From NCBI RefSeq assembly GCF_014692495.1, contig NZ_JACOIJ010000010.1:43961-107960 (forward strand): 64,000 bases of DNA. Direction: 5' to 3'. A model generated the notes under the pieces. It worked only from the letters and a program-made list of their open reading frames with translations, was not told where the DNA came from and did no database searches. The stretch's first letter is position 1, and each line of letters starts with the position of its first letter. This DNA comes from Sphingobacterium litopenaei (GTDB taxonomy: Bacteria > Bacteroidota > Bacteroidia > Sphingobacteriales > Sphingobacteriaceae). Both the position numbers and the translations under genes were made by a program. Of the stretch, positions 33,633 to 43,180 are shown piece by piece.

Positions 33633-34893
33633 TCAAATCTTTAACCAGAATCTGACAAGTATATTGATCCTTAAGTTCGCGAATTATTTCTTTATTTACT
33701 AATACTCGATCAATTGTTTGTTGATTGTAATAGCGAATGGTGATTAATTCTAACCCTTTTTCGACGGTTACTTTAAATCTCTTTTCTAAATCTTCTAATA
33801 AAGCATCAATATTTGTACCTGTATTATCTACACTAATTGCAAAACTAATAGCACTGTTGTGCATCATATTAATCTTTATACGATGCTCATGCAATAGATT
33901 AAATATGTGAGATAAGTTGTCTTCTACGATAAAAGAGAAATCTCGCGGTTGAATATTGATAAATACCTGATCTACCTTAAAGATAAAGGATGGAACGGGT
34001 AGAGTCTGATTTGTAGTGCGTATAACTGTACCGGGTTTCTCCGGATTGATGAAAGAACGAACATTTAATGTTATCTTCTTGTTTTGTAGTGGTTTAATTG
34101 TTTTAGGGTGAATTACCGTTGCACCATAATACGTTAATTCGATTGCATCCGTATACGATAACTCGGGAATAAGCTCTGTTTCAGCAAACCATTTTGGATC
34201 GGCATTCAATACACCAGGTACGTCCTTCCAAATGGTGATATCTTCCGCATTGAGACAGGAAGCAAAGATTGCAGCAGAATAATCTGACCCTTCGCGACCC
34301 AAGGTTGTTGTGAAATTCTCCGAAGTCGAACCAATAAAACCTTGTGTAATCGCAATATATTCATCCAAAATTTCTGGCAAGTCTCGGCGGATTTTGTCTT
34401 CTGTCAATTGCCAATTTACTTTTCCTTCACGATAGGTATTGTCCGTCTGAATATAATCACGGGCATCGATCCATTTAGCTTTCATGCCTGTATGAACCAG
34501 ATATGCCGCAATAATTTTTGAAGAAAGTATTTCTCCTAATGACACTATCTGATCATATAAATAATCGTATGTATCTTGTGGTTCTTCCTCCAGTATCCAT
34601 TCTACTTCCACAAAAGTATTGGCTATTTCGTCAAAAATGGGGTGGTTTGGATCTTCGAAAAGATTATGTAATATTTGATAGTGCTCTTGTTTCACCTCAT
34701 TCAGGTAACCAAAATAATCACTATTTTGATGAAAATAAGCATTGATAACTTGCTCTAGTTTATTTGTGGTCTTGTTGATGGCTGAGACTACGACTATTAA
34801 TTCCGAAGAATTGTATGTGGAGATGATGGAAGTTACGTTTTTGATATTGTCCGCATTCTTTACAGAAGCACCACCAAACTTAAATACCTGCAT
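33625..34893 (-). CDS. Aspartate kinase (monofunctional)
   Basis: A 422-residue kinase that phosphorylates aspartate at the entry to lysine, methionine and threonine synthesis. KFGGASV (5-11) is the nucleotide/aspartate motif, TTLGREGSDYSAA and ADPKW lie in the kinase domain, and two ACT segments follow (about 300-420). There is no homoserine dehydrogenase domain, so it differs from ThrA-type fusions also common in Bacteroidetes. It sits upstream of and overlaps the methyltransferase gene. Feedback control by an amino acid through the ACT domains is expected. Confidence 0.9.
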   Translation of the reverse strand: MQVFKFGGASVKNADNIKNVTSIISTYNSSELIVVVSAINKTTNKLEQVINAYFHQNSDYFGYLNEVKQEHYQILHNLFEDPNHPIFDEIANTFVEVEWILEEEPQDTYDYLYDQIVSLGEILSSKIIAAYLVHTGMKAKWIDARDYIQTDNTYREGKVNWQLTEDKIRRDLPEILDEYIAITQGFIGSTSENFTTTLGREGSDYSAAIFASCLNAEDITIWKDVPGVLNADPKWFAETELIPELSYTDAIELTYYGATVIHPKTIKPLQNKKITLNVRSFINPEKPGTVIRTTNQTLPVPSFIFKVDQVFINIQPRDFSFIVEDNLSHIFNLLHEHRIKINMMHNSAISFAISVDNTGTNIDALLEDLEKRFKVTVEKGLELITIRYYNQQTIDRVLVNKEIIRELKDQYTCQILVKDLNE

Positions 34894-34911
34894 GTATAAT
34901 TTCGTATAAGG

Positions 34912-35721
34912 TTAATTTAAAGACTGTCTCAAACTGTGAATGTACTTTTGGCCTACAGGATTCAGGATGTTTTCGATATCCGAATAGGGGATTTCTAATA
35001 AAGTTGGTCCCTCAGCGTACGGTCTTATTTCGTATTCATTGTAATAAATGACAAAACTATTTTTGGTTAGTCCAAAATTGTCGTTGACCGCAAAAATACC
35101 ATTTTCAAAAAAGAAATCCTTTTCTAATGAGGCAGAATCTGATAAATTTTCATTCTTTCTAAAATGTTTCTCTGCGATTTTTGTGAATGTGGGAATATTC
35201 TCTTTTTGGATTATGTCCTTTAGTTCGATCTTTTTCTTTTTTTCCAGGTCAATAGTAGAGATTATCGTGTAATGATTGCCATGAGCACCGCCAGTATATT
35301 CGTCCACAGCTGTAGCCAAAGTCAAAAATAATGGAGTATTGGTCCACACTTCACTAGATACATTTTTGTACCAAGGGAAGTTTATGCTTTGCGTACTGCT
35401 TTCTTCCACAAATTCATTGTAACCTAAAATAAAGGATTCGGCAGCAATCTCTGGCGATTCATCTCCATCCACTAAAATATAGGGAGATAAAATTTCATTC
35501 AAAGTTCGATCGTGAAATATAGGATAAGATATTTGGTAATAAGCCGTGTCTATATTTCCTTCACTCTCCACCAGATAAGAGCTAATATTCTTATGTATAT
35601 TGTAAGTGTAAGACACCGTATCGCGCGGAGTAACTTGTTCCTGCTGCGATTGGGATTTTACATTACCTTGCGAACAGGAATTAAACAATATAAAAGCGAA
35701 TATGTAGGCTAATTTTACCAT
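34912..35721 (-). CDS. DUF3298/RsiV-like lipoprotein
   Basis: About 269 residues from ATG 35721. The signal ends in LFNSC (lipid Cys about 16), followed by a Ser/Gln-rich linker and a domain matching DUF4163/DUF3298: an N-terminal YQISYPIF block, DEYTGGAHGNH (about 160), and a C-terminal block EIRPYAEGP that resembles the end of RsiV. RsiV proteins bind lysozyme as anti-sigma factors, but this one has no TM anchor or sigma partner, only a lipid anchor, so that role should not be transferred. Function unknown; probably faces the periplasm. Confidence 0.8.
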   Translation of the reverse strand: MVKLAYIFAFILFNSCSQGNVKSQSQQEQVTPRDTVSYTYNIHKNISSYLVESEGNIDTAYYQISYPIFHDRTLNEILSPYILVDGDESPEIAAESFILGYNEFVEESSTQSINFPWYKNVSSEVWTNTPLFLTLATAVDEYTGGAHGNHYTIISTIDLEKKKKIELKDIIQKENIPTFTKIAEKHFRKNENLSDSASLEKDFFFENGIFAVNDNFGLTKNSFVIYYNEYEIRPYAEGPTLLEIPYSDIENILNPVGQKYIHSLRQSLN

Positions 35722-35736
35722 TAAATAATGCAATTT

Positions 35737-36426
35737 TTATTTTGCTTTGAAATGTTTGATGACTCTTTTTCCGAATAATGTACTACCTAGGCGAATCATA
35801 TTACTGCCTTGCTCAATAGCAATTTTGTAATCCGAAGACATGCCCATAGAAAGCGTATCAAAGAATTCTTCTTTGCGGAAATAACTTACTTTGATGCCAT
35901 CAAAAAGCATTTTTAATTCATAAAACTCTTCTTTAATGAATTTTTCGTTGTCGGTATTTGTCGCAATTCCCATCAAACCACGGATACGTACATTTTCTAA
36001 TTCAGCATATTCCTGACTTTCTAATAATTCAATAAGTTCAACATGATCTAAACCAAATTTACTGTCTTCATCAGCAATATAAATTTGTAAGAGACAATCT
36101 ATTATACGATTGTTCTTATGTGCATATTTATTGATTTCTTTCAGAACCTTTAATGAATCTACAGATTCAATCATAGCCACGAAAGGAGCAATATATTTTA
36201 CTTTATTGGTCTGTAAATGACCTACTAAATGCCATTCAATGTCTTTAGGGAGTTTTTCGTACTTATCAACCATTTCTTGAACCATATTCTCTCCAAAAAT
36301 ACGTTGACCAGCATCATAGGCTTCTTGTATATCTTCTATAGGTTTAGTTTTCGATATCGCCACAAGAGTTACACCCAAAGGTTTTAACTCGGTCTGAATT
36401 TCCTCAATATTTGTCGTAATGCTCAT
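35737..36426 (-). CDS. YggS/PLPBP-family pyridoxal-phosphate homeostasis protein
   Basis: About 229 residues from ATG 36426; an in-frame TTG four codons upstream is unlikely. The alanine-racemase-like TIM barrel has the PLP lysine in AISKTKP (Lys26), GENMVQEM, EWHLVGHLQTNKVKYI and the C-terminal SMGMSSDYKIAIEQGSNMIRLG. The family carries PLP and affects amino-acid and vitamin B6 balance without known catalysis. It ends close to the DUF3298 gene on the same strand and may share a transcript. Confidence 0.92.
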   Translation of the reverse strand: MSITTNIEEIQTELKPLGVTLVAISKTKPIEDIQEAYDAGQRIFGENMVQEMVDKYEKLPKDIEWHLVGHLQTNKVKYIAPFVAMIESVDSLKVLKEINKYAHKNNRIIDCLLQIYIADEDSKFGLDHVELIELLESQEYAELENVRIRGLMGIATNTDNEKFIKEEFYELKMLFDGIKVSYFRKEEFFDTLSMGMSSDYKIAIEQGSNMIRLGSTLFGKRVIKHFKAK

Positions 36427-36495
36427 TATAAAATCCAATTAAGAAGATAAAATTATTATTTTACAAGATGTGGCTCATAGAAGAGTATCATTTCG

Positions 36496-36503
36496 TAAAT
36501 TTG
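36496..36503 (+). promoter_or_regulatory. Candidate -7 box TAAATTTG of the DUF4296-mutS2 operon
   Basis: Fits TAnnTTTG and lies 14 bases before the ATG at 36518, implying a leader of about ten bases. It sits in the short divergent region opposite yggS. Confidence 0.4.
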
Positions 36504-36517
36504 TACAAATTTAAGCA

Positions 36518-37441
36518 ATGCAAAGGTTATTATACAGCATATTTATATCGTTTTTTTTGATTCTTTCTTGTGCCAAGTCCAAACCGAGTGGAGTAGTTTC
36601 GGAAAGTAAGATCACAGAGATACTTACAGAAGTTTCTATAGTGGATGGTTATTTGAATACTCTGCCTTCAGACAGTGCTAAGAAGGTAATGCCTGTATTG
36701 TATGATAAAATATTTGATAAGTACGATATTGATTCTGCTACTTTTGTCAAAAATTTGAATTTCTACTTTGGTAATCCGAATTTGACAGATAAAATCTATG
36801 GCGATATCAACAAAAATTTAAGTAAATACGAACGCGAATTTCATGTTGAAGATTCTATTCGTAATGCGAAGCAACAAGATAGCATGCAACGTGTATATCA
36901 TATGCAACGTATATATAGTCGTATAGAAAACCTGAGATATTATAACAGCAGTGATACTGGATTTAGAAATTATTTTGACTATACACGGAGAGTCTTGAAT
37001 AATACAAATTTCGATTTTTTAAATAATCAATTCAACTTAATACCGGTTCCAAATCTGACTATGTTAGATAAAGATAGTTTGGCAAATTATGCGCGCAACT
37101 TCAAATCGCCATTTGTATTTGTTGATACAGCAAAAAATAAAGCTATTGATTTGACACAATTTAAACTTAATAGCGAACGTTTTATTAATAAATTGAACAT
37201 CTATAATCCCTCAGTAGGTTCTTATTATCAAGCTCCTCAACAACTTCCAACGGAAGAACCACAGGAAGTTTCATTGGATAGAGCGGCTGAGCAGCTTCAA
37301 CCAGTAGAAGAACCTGTTAAGGTAAATGATGAACCTGATGCAACAAAAAAAGATTCGGTCAGAGAAGTCTTACGTAAAAGACGAGAATTGTTTAAAAATG
37401 ATCGAATGGTAAAACCTGTAAAACGACAATTACCTCAATGA
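36518..37441 (+). CDS. DUF4296 lipoprotein
   Basis: A 307-residue lipoprotein: signal ending in LILSC (Cys18), followed by a DUF4296 helical domain (about 30-115; KITEILTEVSIVDGYL ... FVKNLNFYFGNP). The C-terminal part is low-complexity and charged (Glu/Pro/Gln, then Arg/Lys rich). The family is restricted to Bacteroidetes and uncharacterised. Its TGA overlaps the mutS2 ATG as ATGA, so translation of the two is probably coupled; the reason for pairing an envelope lipoprotein with MutS2 is unknown. Confidence 0.82.
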   Translation: MQRLLYSIFISFFLILSCAKSKPSGVVSESKITEILTEVSIVDGYLNTLPSDSAKKVMPVLYDKIFDKYDIDSATFVKNLNFYFGNPNLTDKIYGDINKNLSKYEREFHVEDSIRNAKQQDSMQRVYHMQRIYSRIENLRYYNSSDTGFRNYFDYTRRVLNNTNFDFLNNQFNLIPVPNLTMLDKDSLANYARNFKSPFVFVDTAKNKAIDLTQFKLNSERFINKLNIYNPSVGSYYQAPQQLPTEEPQEVSLDRAAEQLQPVEEPVKVNDEPDATKKDSVREVLRKRRELFKNDRMVKPVKRQLPQ

Positions 37442-39822
37442 TATATCCTCAAAATGCAATTGATAAGCTGGGCTTCACGGAAATACGAGAGTTAATCAAA
37501 GAGAAATGTTTGAGTGAGGCTGGACGATTGATGGTGGAGAAAATTCAGCCACAGATAAAAGTAGATCAAATCGATCGCTTTTTGCGTCAAACGCACGAAT
37601 TCAAAGAATTATTATTACACGATGAGCCGCTTCCTGTGGATCATATCTATCCGATAAAGCCTTTAGCAGATAAAGCTAAGCTGGAAGGTGCTTTTTTGAC
37701 GGAAGATGAATTGTACCGCATGCTTTTGGCATTACGCACCGTCTTTAATATCATTCGCTATTTCAATGATCGAGAAGGACAATATGCGCATCTGGAATTG
37801 TTATTTGAACATTTGCCAATTGAAAAATCTATTATTCGTTCTATTGAGCGAGTGCTGGACGATCGTGGTCGCTTGAAAAATAACGCTTCTAGATTATTGG
37901 AAGCCATTACGCAAGAAATTCAAAAATCAGAACAGGAAGCGCGTAAGCGTTTGGATGTTGTATATAGACAGGCACAAGCGAATGGATGGACAGCGGATGG
38001 TAGCTTGACTATTCGTGAAGGTCGTTTGTGTATTCCTATTCTTGCGGAAAATAAAAGAAAGCTTAAAGGCCTAATACATGATGAATCTGCTACAGGACAA
38101 ACTGCTTATATAGAGCCAGAAGAGGTGTTTCACCTTAACAATCGAGTGAGAGATTTGGAATTTGACAGAAGACGAGAAGTTGTTCGTATATTAACGGAGT
38201 TGACAACAGAAATTCGTCCTAATGTTCCTCTATTATTGTCCTACCATGGCTTGATTACTAAGTTGGATTTTGTTCGTGCAAAAGCATTATTTGCAATTGA
38301 TTTGCAAGCAAATATGCCATTACTGGACAAAGAAGCTAGTATAAATTTAGTACATGCGAGACATCCTATTTTATTTCTGAATTCACTTAAAGAAAAGAAT
38401 GAGGTTGTTCCTTTAAATATAAAAATAGACGCTACAGATCGAATTATTTTAGTTTCTGGTCCGAATGCGGGAGGTAAGTCCGTCTGTATGAAGACAGTGG
38501 GTTTGCTTCAAATCATGGTGCAGTCTGGTCTCTTGATTCCAGCGGATGAAAGTTCTTCTATCGGGATATTTAAGCAGATTTTCGCAGATATCGGTGATGA
38601 TCAATCTATAGAAAGTGATTTGAGTACATATTCTGCCCATCTTTCTAAGATGAAGCATTTTACGACATTTGCGAATGCTCGAACATTAATTTTAATCGAT
38701 GAGTTTGGAACGGGGACAGATCCACAATTTGGTGGACCTATTGCGGAAGCAGTGTTGGAGCAATTGAATAAAAAGCAGGTTCGAGGAGTGATTACTACTC
38801 ACTATTCCAACTTAAAACTTTTTGCAAGTCATACTAAAGGTTTGGAAAATGCTTCTATGTTGTTTGACAACCAAAAGATGCAGCCTTTGTATATTTTGCA
38901 AATCGGAAAACCTGGTAGTTCTTATGCTTTCGAAATAGCTCAAAAAATTGGTTTGACTAATGATATTCTGGAGTCTGCAAAACAAAAAATAGGCGTACAA
39001 CAGAAGAAAGTGGATACTTTACTCGTGGATTTAGAACGAGATAAAAAGGAGATCGTAGATACGAAATATGCTATCAGCAAACGCGAAAAGGAATTAGTCG
39101 AGTTGAAAGCAAAGTATGAAGCTTTGAGTACGGATATAGAAACCAATAAGCGTGAGATTATTCGCAAAGCGAAGGAAGAAGCTAAACTAATTCTGAAAGA
39201 TGCGAATAAGCTCATTGAACATACCATTGCTGAAATCAAAAACGTTCAAGCGGATAAAGAGAAAACTAAAGAAATTCGTTCTAAGCTTAATAAAGCACTT
39301 GATCAACATACTACTTCTTTGCAAAAAGCTAAAAATCTAATTAAAGTTCCGGGTACAACTGCTGTTACAACAGAATTAGAAGTGGGTGATTGGGTGCGTA
39401 TTGAAGATTCAGGTTCGGAAGGTGAGATTTTGGAGATTACAAAAAACAATAGCTTAATTCTTGCTTTAGGTGAACTTCGTACAGTTGTTAAAAAGAACAG
39501 AGTAACAAAATTAAGAAGCAAAGAAAAATCAAAAGCTATCAAACGACAAAGTTCTGTATCAACAGAATCTTCGGCCGATTTTTATCCCGAATTAGATGTG
39601 CGTGGTATGCGTACTGAAGATGCTTTGCAAAAGATTGAATTGGTGTTAGACCGTGCGGTGATGATTGGTTATCCTACACTGAAAATCATTCATGGTAAAG
39701 GAGATGGAATTTTAAGGAAGTTTATTCGAGATTACTTGCGTAAATACAATCATGTGAGTCGTTTTGAGGATGAGCATGCAGATAGAGGTGGAGACGGTAT
39801 TACATATGCTTATATTGGATAA
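37438..39822 (+). CDS. mutS2: MutS2-type endonuclease/ATPase
   Basis: A 794-residue MutS2: N-terminal clamp and core without the MutS mismatch-recognition domain, Walker A GPNAGGKS (about 341-348), Walker B LILIDEFGTGTDP, a long charged coiled coil (about 510-640), and a C-terminal Smr nuclease domain with LDVRGMRTEDAL and IIHGKGDG. MutS2 proteins restrain recombination and, in some bacteria, act on stalled ribosomes. The architecture is complete. The ATG lies in an ATGA overlap with the preceding lipoprotein gene. Confidence 0.95.
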   Translation: MIYPQNAIDKLGFTEIRELIKEKCLSEAGRLMVEKIQPQIKVDQIDRFLRQTHEFKELLLHDEPLPVDHIYPIKPLADKAKLEGAFLTEDELYRMLLALRTVFNIIRYFNDREGQYAHLELLFEHLPIEKSIIRSIERVLDDRGRLKNNASRLLEAITQEIQKSEQEARKRLDVVYRQAQANGWTADGSLTIREGRLCIPILAENKRKLKGLIHDESATGQTAYIEPEEVFHLNNRVRDLEFDRRREVVRILTELTTEIRPNVPLLLSYHGLITKLDFVRAKALFAIDLQANMPLLDKEASINLVHARHPILFLNSLKEKNEVVPLNIKIDATDRIILVSGPNAGGKSVCMKTVGLLQIMVQSGLLIPADESSSIGIFKQIFADIGDDQSIESDLSTYSAHLSKMKHFTTFANARTLILIDEFGTGTDPQFGGPIAEAVLEQLNKKQVRGVITTHYSNLKLFASHTKGLENASMLFDNQKMQPLYILQIGKPGSSYAFEIAQKIGLTNDILESAKQKIGVQQKKVDTLLVDLERDKKEIVDTKYAISKREKELVELKAKYEALSTDIETNKREIIRKAKEEAKLILKDANKLIEHTIAEIKNVQADKEKTKEIRSKLNKALDQHTTSLQKAKNLIKVPGTTAVTTELEVGDWVRIEDSGSEGEILEITKNNSLILALGELRTVVKKNRVTKLRSKEKSKAIKRQSSVSTESSADFYPELDVRGMRTEDALQKIELVLDRAVMIGYPTLKIIHGKGDGILRKFIRDYLRKYNHVSRFEDEHADRGGDGITYAYIG

Positions 39823-39840
39823 TTTTAAGAGGAGGAAGAA

Positions 39841-40041
39841 GTGACTAAAGAAGAATTACAGCAAGAATTATTAGGAAAAACTTATCCGGAGCAGGTACAA
39901 ATAAGTGAAGACCAAATTGTGGTAGATGTTCCTTTATTCCTGAAAGTACAGTTTATTGAATTGGATAAATGGCAAAAGGATATCACAAAGTGTCCTGGTT
40001 ACGTACGCTTAATGAAGTTCAAAGAAGCGCTTAAAAATTAA
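39841..40041 (+). CDS. Small conserved-looking protein downstream of mutS2
   Basis: A 66-residue protein starting at GTG 39841, preceded by a strongly purine-rich GAGGAGGAAG that could act as a Shine-Dalgarno sequence, unusual for this phylum. The chain is acidic then basic (VDVPLFLKVQFIELDKW, CPGYVRLMKFKEAL) with no signal peptide or known motif. It follows mutS2 by 18 bases and is closed by a strong terminator, which supports it as a real last gene of the operon. Function unknown. Confidence 0.72.
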   Translation: MTKEELQQELLGKTYPEQVQISEDQIVVDVPLFLKVQFIELDKWQKDITKCPGYVRLMKFKEALKN

Positions 40042-40060
40042 ATAAGACCAATATTTAGTT

Positions 40061-40094
40061 AAGGCACGGCAGGATAGTCGTGCCTTTTATTTTA
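40061..40094 (+). terminator. Rho-independent terminator after the mutS2 operon
   Basis: AAGGCACG and CGTGCCTT pair around a 10-base loop and continue into TTATTTT. Confidence 0.9.
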
Positions 40095-40203
40095 CACTAG
40101 ATTTTGTATCTAGGAAGTTTTGTATATTTTTATAGTCGATTTCAATCAATCAAAACCTGACGGGTATTAGTCAGTCCAATTATAAATTGCTATCTACTTT
40201 AAA

Positions 40204-43101
40204 ATGAAAAACATATTCTCTTTACTTCTTTATGGAGTTTTTTACGTCTTTATTTGCCCAAGCTATGCCCAAGAGAAGATTTCTTTGCGCGGAAAATGGC
40301 ATTTTCAAATAGACCATTCAGATTTGGGTGTACAGCAAAAGTGGTATTCTCAAAAGCTAAATGATGAAATAAACTTGCCTGGTTCCATGACTGCTCAAAA
40401 TAAAGGAGAAGAGATTACCTTGACCACAAAATGGACCGGTTCCATATATGATAGTTCTTTTTACTTTAGCCCGGCTTTGGAGAAGTTTAGGCAGCCTGGA
40501 AATATTCATATTCCTTTTTGGTTGACACCATTAAAGTATTATACTGGAGCAGCGTGGTATCAAAAGGAAGTCGTAATACCTCAAAATTGGACCAATAAGC
40601 AAATTACTCTATTTCTTGAAAGGACGCATATCGAGACGCGTGTATGGGTGAATAGTCAGGAAGTAGGTTTACAAAATTCATTGGTAGCACCCCATATTTA
40701 TGATATTACTTCTTATTTACAAAAAGGAAAAAATAACATCACAATACGAGTTGACAATCAAATAAAAGAAATAAATGTAGGGCCTGATTCGCATAGTATT
40801 TCGGATCATACGCAAGGAAATTGGAATGGAATCATAGGAAAAATTGCTTTAGAAGCATTGCCTAAAATTCATATCGATCAGATCTCGGTTTTTCCTGATA
40901 TCACCAATAGAAAAGCCATCATTAAGCTTGCAATAAAAAATCGTACAGGTAAGAAAATCACCACTTCAATATCTTATTCCGCAGAAAGTTTTAATTCCAC
41001 TAAAAAAGACAAAACGAAACTTATTAAGAAATCTCTTGATGTTTTGGAAACTGAAACGTATGAATTACAAGTTCCTTTCAGTGAAGGTATGTTGACTTGG
41101 GATGAATTTGACCCAGCATTATATAACTTAAAAATTACTTTAAATTCCTCCTTTGGTAAAGAAGAAAAAGTCGTGCAGTTTGGTATGCGTGACTTCAAAG
41201 TAGAAAATAAGCAATTTAAAATTAATGGAAGACCTGTGTTTTTGCGAGGTACATTGCACAATTGTGAATTTCCGCTGACAGGATATCCTTCAACAGACGT
41301 AGAAGATTGGGTAAAGATTTATACGAAAATCAAGTCTTTTGGATTGAATCATGTACGTTTTCATTCGTGGTGTCCTCCTGAGGCAGCTTTTATTGCAGCA
41401 GATCGTGTTGGATTATATTTGCAGCCAGAAGCACCTAGCTGGCCAAATCACGGGCCTAAAATCGGTTTGGGACAGCCTGTAGATCAATATTTGTATGATG
41501 AAAGTGAGCGAATGGTTAAGCACTATGGCAATTATGCCTCATTCGTGATGATGTCCGCTGGGAATGAACCTGCAGGAAATCAAGTTGCCTACTTAAATAA
41601 ATATGTAGATTATTGGAAAGCTAAAGATTCAAGAAGGGTATATACTGGTATGTCGGTCGGTGGTAGCTGGCCAGTAGTACCAAATGCGGAATTTCAGGTG
41701 CGAGGTGGATTAAGAGGTTTGCAATGGAATAAAATGCCAGAAACCTATTCTGATTTTAGTGCGCAGCTTGCTTCTTTTCAGGTTCCTTTTATAGCGCATG
41801 AAAATGGTCAGTATTGTGTTTTTCCAAATTTTGAGGAGATTTCGCAATATACAGGTGCTTATCGTGCGAAAAACTTGGAAATGTTCAAGCAAATATTGAC
41901 GGATAACCATATGTCTGATCAAGCTAAAGACTTTTTGATGGCTTCCGGTAAACTTCAAGTTTTAGCGTACAAACATGATATCGAGAGAATTCTGCGCACC
42001 CCAGATTATTGCGGTTTTCAGTTATTAGGTTTACAAGATTTTCCTGGGCAAGGAACAGCTTTAGTTGGGGTTTTGAATGCTTTTTGGCAAGAAAAAGGTT
42101 ATGTTACGGCGGATGAATATATAAAATTTTCGAATGAGACTGTTCCTTTGACGAAGTTTCCAAAATTCGTATTCTCAAATTCTGAAAATTTAGAAGTAGA
42201 TGTTGCCTTATTTCATTCGGGAAGATCTGCATTAGCGCATGCCATATTGGATTGGGTGATTCGCGATGAACGTGGCGAAATATTTTCTAAAGGAAGTTTT
42301 GATCCTAAAACTTATCCGATTGCCAATGGAATTCCTGTGGGAAAAATAAAACAATCTTTGCAAAATACTCAAAAACCGACTAAATATAAGCTAGAAGTAA
42401 CTGTTCGAGGCACTTCGTTTATCAATGATTGGAATTTTTGGGTATATCCTTCTACCAAAGAAAAAACCTATTCTTCTGTGTATTATACCACTTCTTGGGA
42501 TGAAAAGGCAAAGAAAGTATTAGCTGAAGGTGGAAAAGTATTCCTAAACGCTGCAGGAAAAGTGCTGAAGGGAAAGGAAGTAGAAATGCACTTTTTGCCA
42601 GTTTTTTGGAATACTTCATGGTTCAAGATGCGTCCACCCCATGTGACGGGTATGTTGATTCAACATAATCATAAGGCTTTTGCGGATTTTCCGACGAGCT
42701 ATCACTCGGATTTACAATGGTGGGATATACAGCAAAAAGCTCAGGTTATGAATTTAGAGGATTTTCCACAAGATTTTAAACCAATTGTACAACCTATAGA
42801 TACTTGGTTTTTGAGCAGAAGATTGGGATTAATTTTCGAAGCAAAAGTCGGAAATGGTAAAATTGTGGTGAGTAGTGCGGATTTACAAGCTAATATGAAT
42901 GGTAAGCCATCTTCAGTGCAATTGTATCATTCTATAATGGAATATATGGAGTCTAATGCTTTTGATCCGAAAGATACTATTCGTTTAGAAATCATTGAAG
43001 ATATTTTCCAAACCGCATCTCGCACGAAAGTCTCCAATTACACCCATGACAGTCCCGATGAATTAAAACCAAATTCGAATCAAAATAAAGTGAATGAGTA
43101 G
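40204..43101 (+). CDS. Secreted GH2-family glycoside hydrolase (large, specificity unknown)
   Basis: A 965-residue enzyme with Sec signal (cleavage near PSYAQ), an N-terminal sugar-binding jelly roll (LRGKWHFQID, AWYQKEVVIP, IETRVWVNSQEVG), an immunoglobulin-like domain and a TIM barrel. The acid/base Glu is in MMSAGNEPAG (about 459) and a candidate nucleophile Glu is in IAHENGQYC (about 535). FLRGTLHNCEFPLTGYP matches the start of GH2 barrels. About 340 extra C-terminal residues follow, with another beta domain. Such proteins are often exo-acting on plant glycan side chains. A second GH2 gene follows after 79 bases. No SusCD pair is adjacent. Confidence 0.83.
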   Translation: MKNIFSLLLYGVFYVFICPSYAQEKISLRGKWHFQIDHSDLGVQQKWYSQKLNDEINLPGSMTAQNKGEEITLTTKWTGSIYDSSFYFSPALEKFRQPGNIHIPFWLTPLKYYTGAAWYQKEVVIPQNWTNKQITLFLERTHIETRVWVNSQEVGLQNSLVAPHIYDITSYLQKGKNNITIRVDNQIKEINVGPDSHSISDHTQGNWNGIIGKIALEALPKIHIDQISVFPDITNRKAIIKLAIKNRTGKKITTSISYSAESFNSTKKDKTKLIKKSLDVLETETYELQVPFSEGMLTWDEFDPALYNLKITLNSSFGKEEKVVQFGMRDFKVENKQFKINGRPVFLRGTLHNCEFPLTGYPSTDVEDWVKIYTKIKSFGLNHVRFHSWCPPEAAFIAADRVGLYLQPEAPSWPNHGPKIGLGQPVDQYLYDESERMVKHYGNYASFVMMSAGNEPAGNQVAYLNKYVDYWKAKDSRRVYTGMSVGGSWPVVPNAEFQVRGGLRGLQWNKMPETYSDFSAQLASFQVPFIAHENGQYCVFPNFEEISQYTGAYRAKNLEMFKQILTDNHMSDQAKDFLMASGKLQVLAYKHDIERILRTPDYCGFQLLGLQDFPGQGTALVGVLNAFWQEKGYVTADEYIKFSNETVPLTKFPKFVFSNSENLEVDVALFHSGRSALAHAILDWVIRDERGEIFSKGSFDPKTYPIANGIPVGKIKQSLQNTQKPTKYKLEVTVRGTSFINDWNFWVYPSTKEKTYSSVYYTTSWDEKAKKVLAEGGKVFLNAAGKVLKGKEVEMHFLPVFWNTSWFKMRPPHVTGMLIQHNHKAFADFPTSYHSDLQWWDIQQKAQVMNLEDFPQDFKPIVQPIDTWFLSRRLGLIFEAKVGNGKIVVSSADLQANMNGKPSSVQLYHSIMEYMESNAFDPKDTIRLEIIEDIFQTASRTKVSNYTHDSPDELKPNSNQNKVNE

Positions 43102-43180
43102 GACAGTAAAGGATAGTTTTGATAAAAATGTTTCATATATTTTGTTGATGAAATAATATCATTTGTACCTAATTACATCT

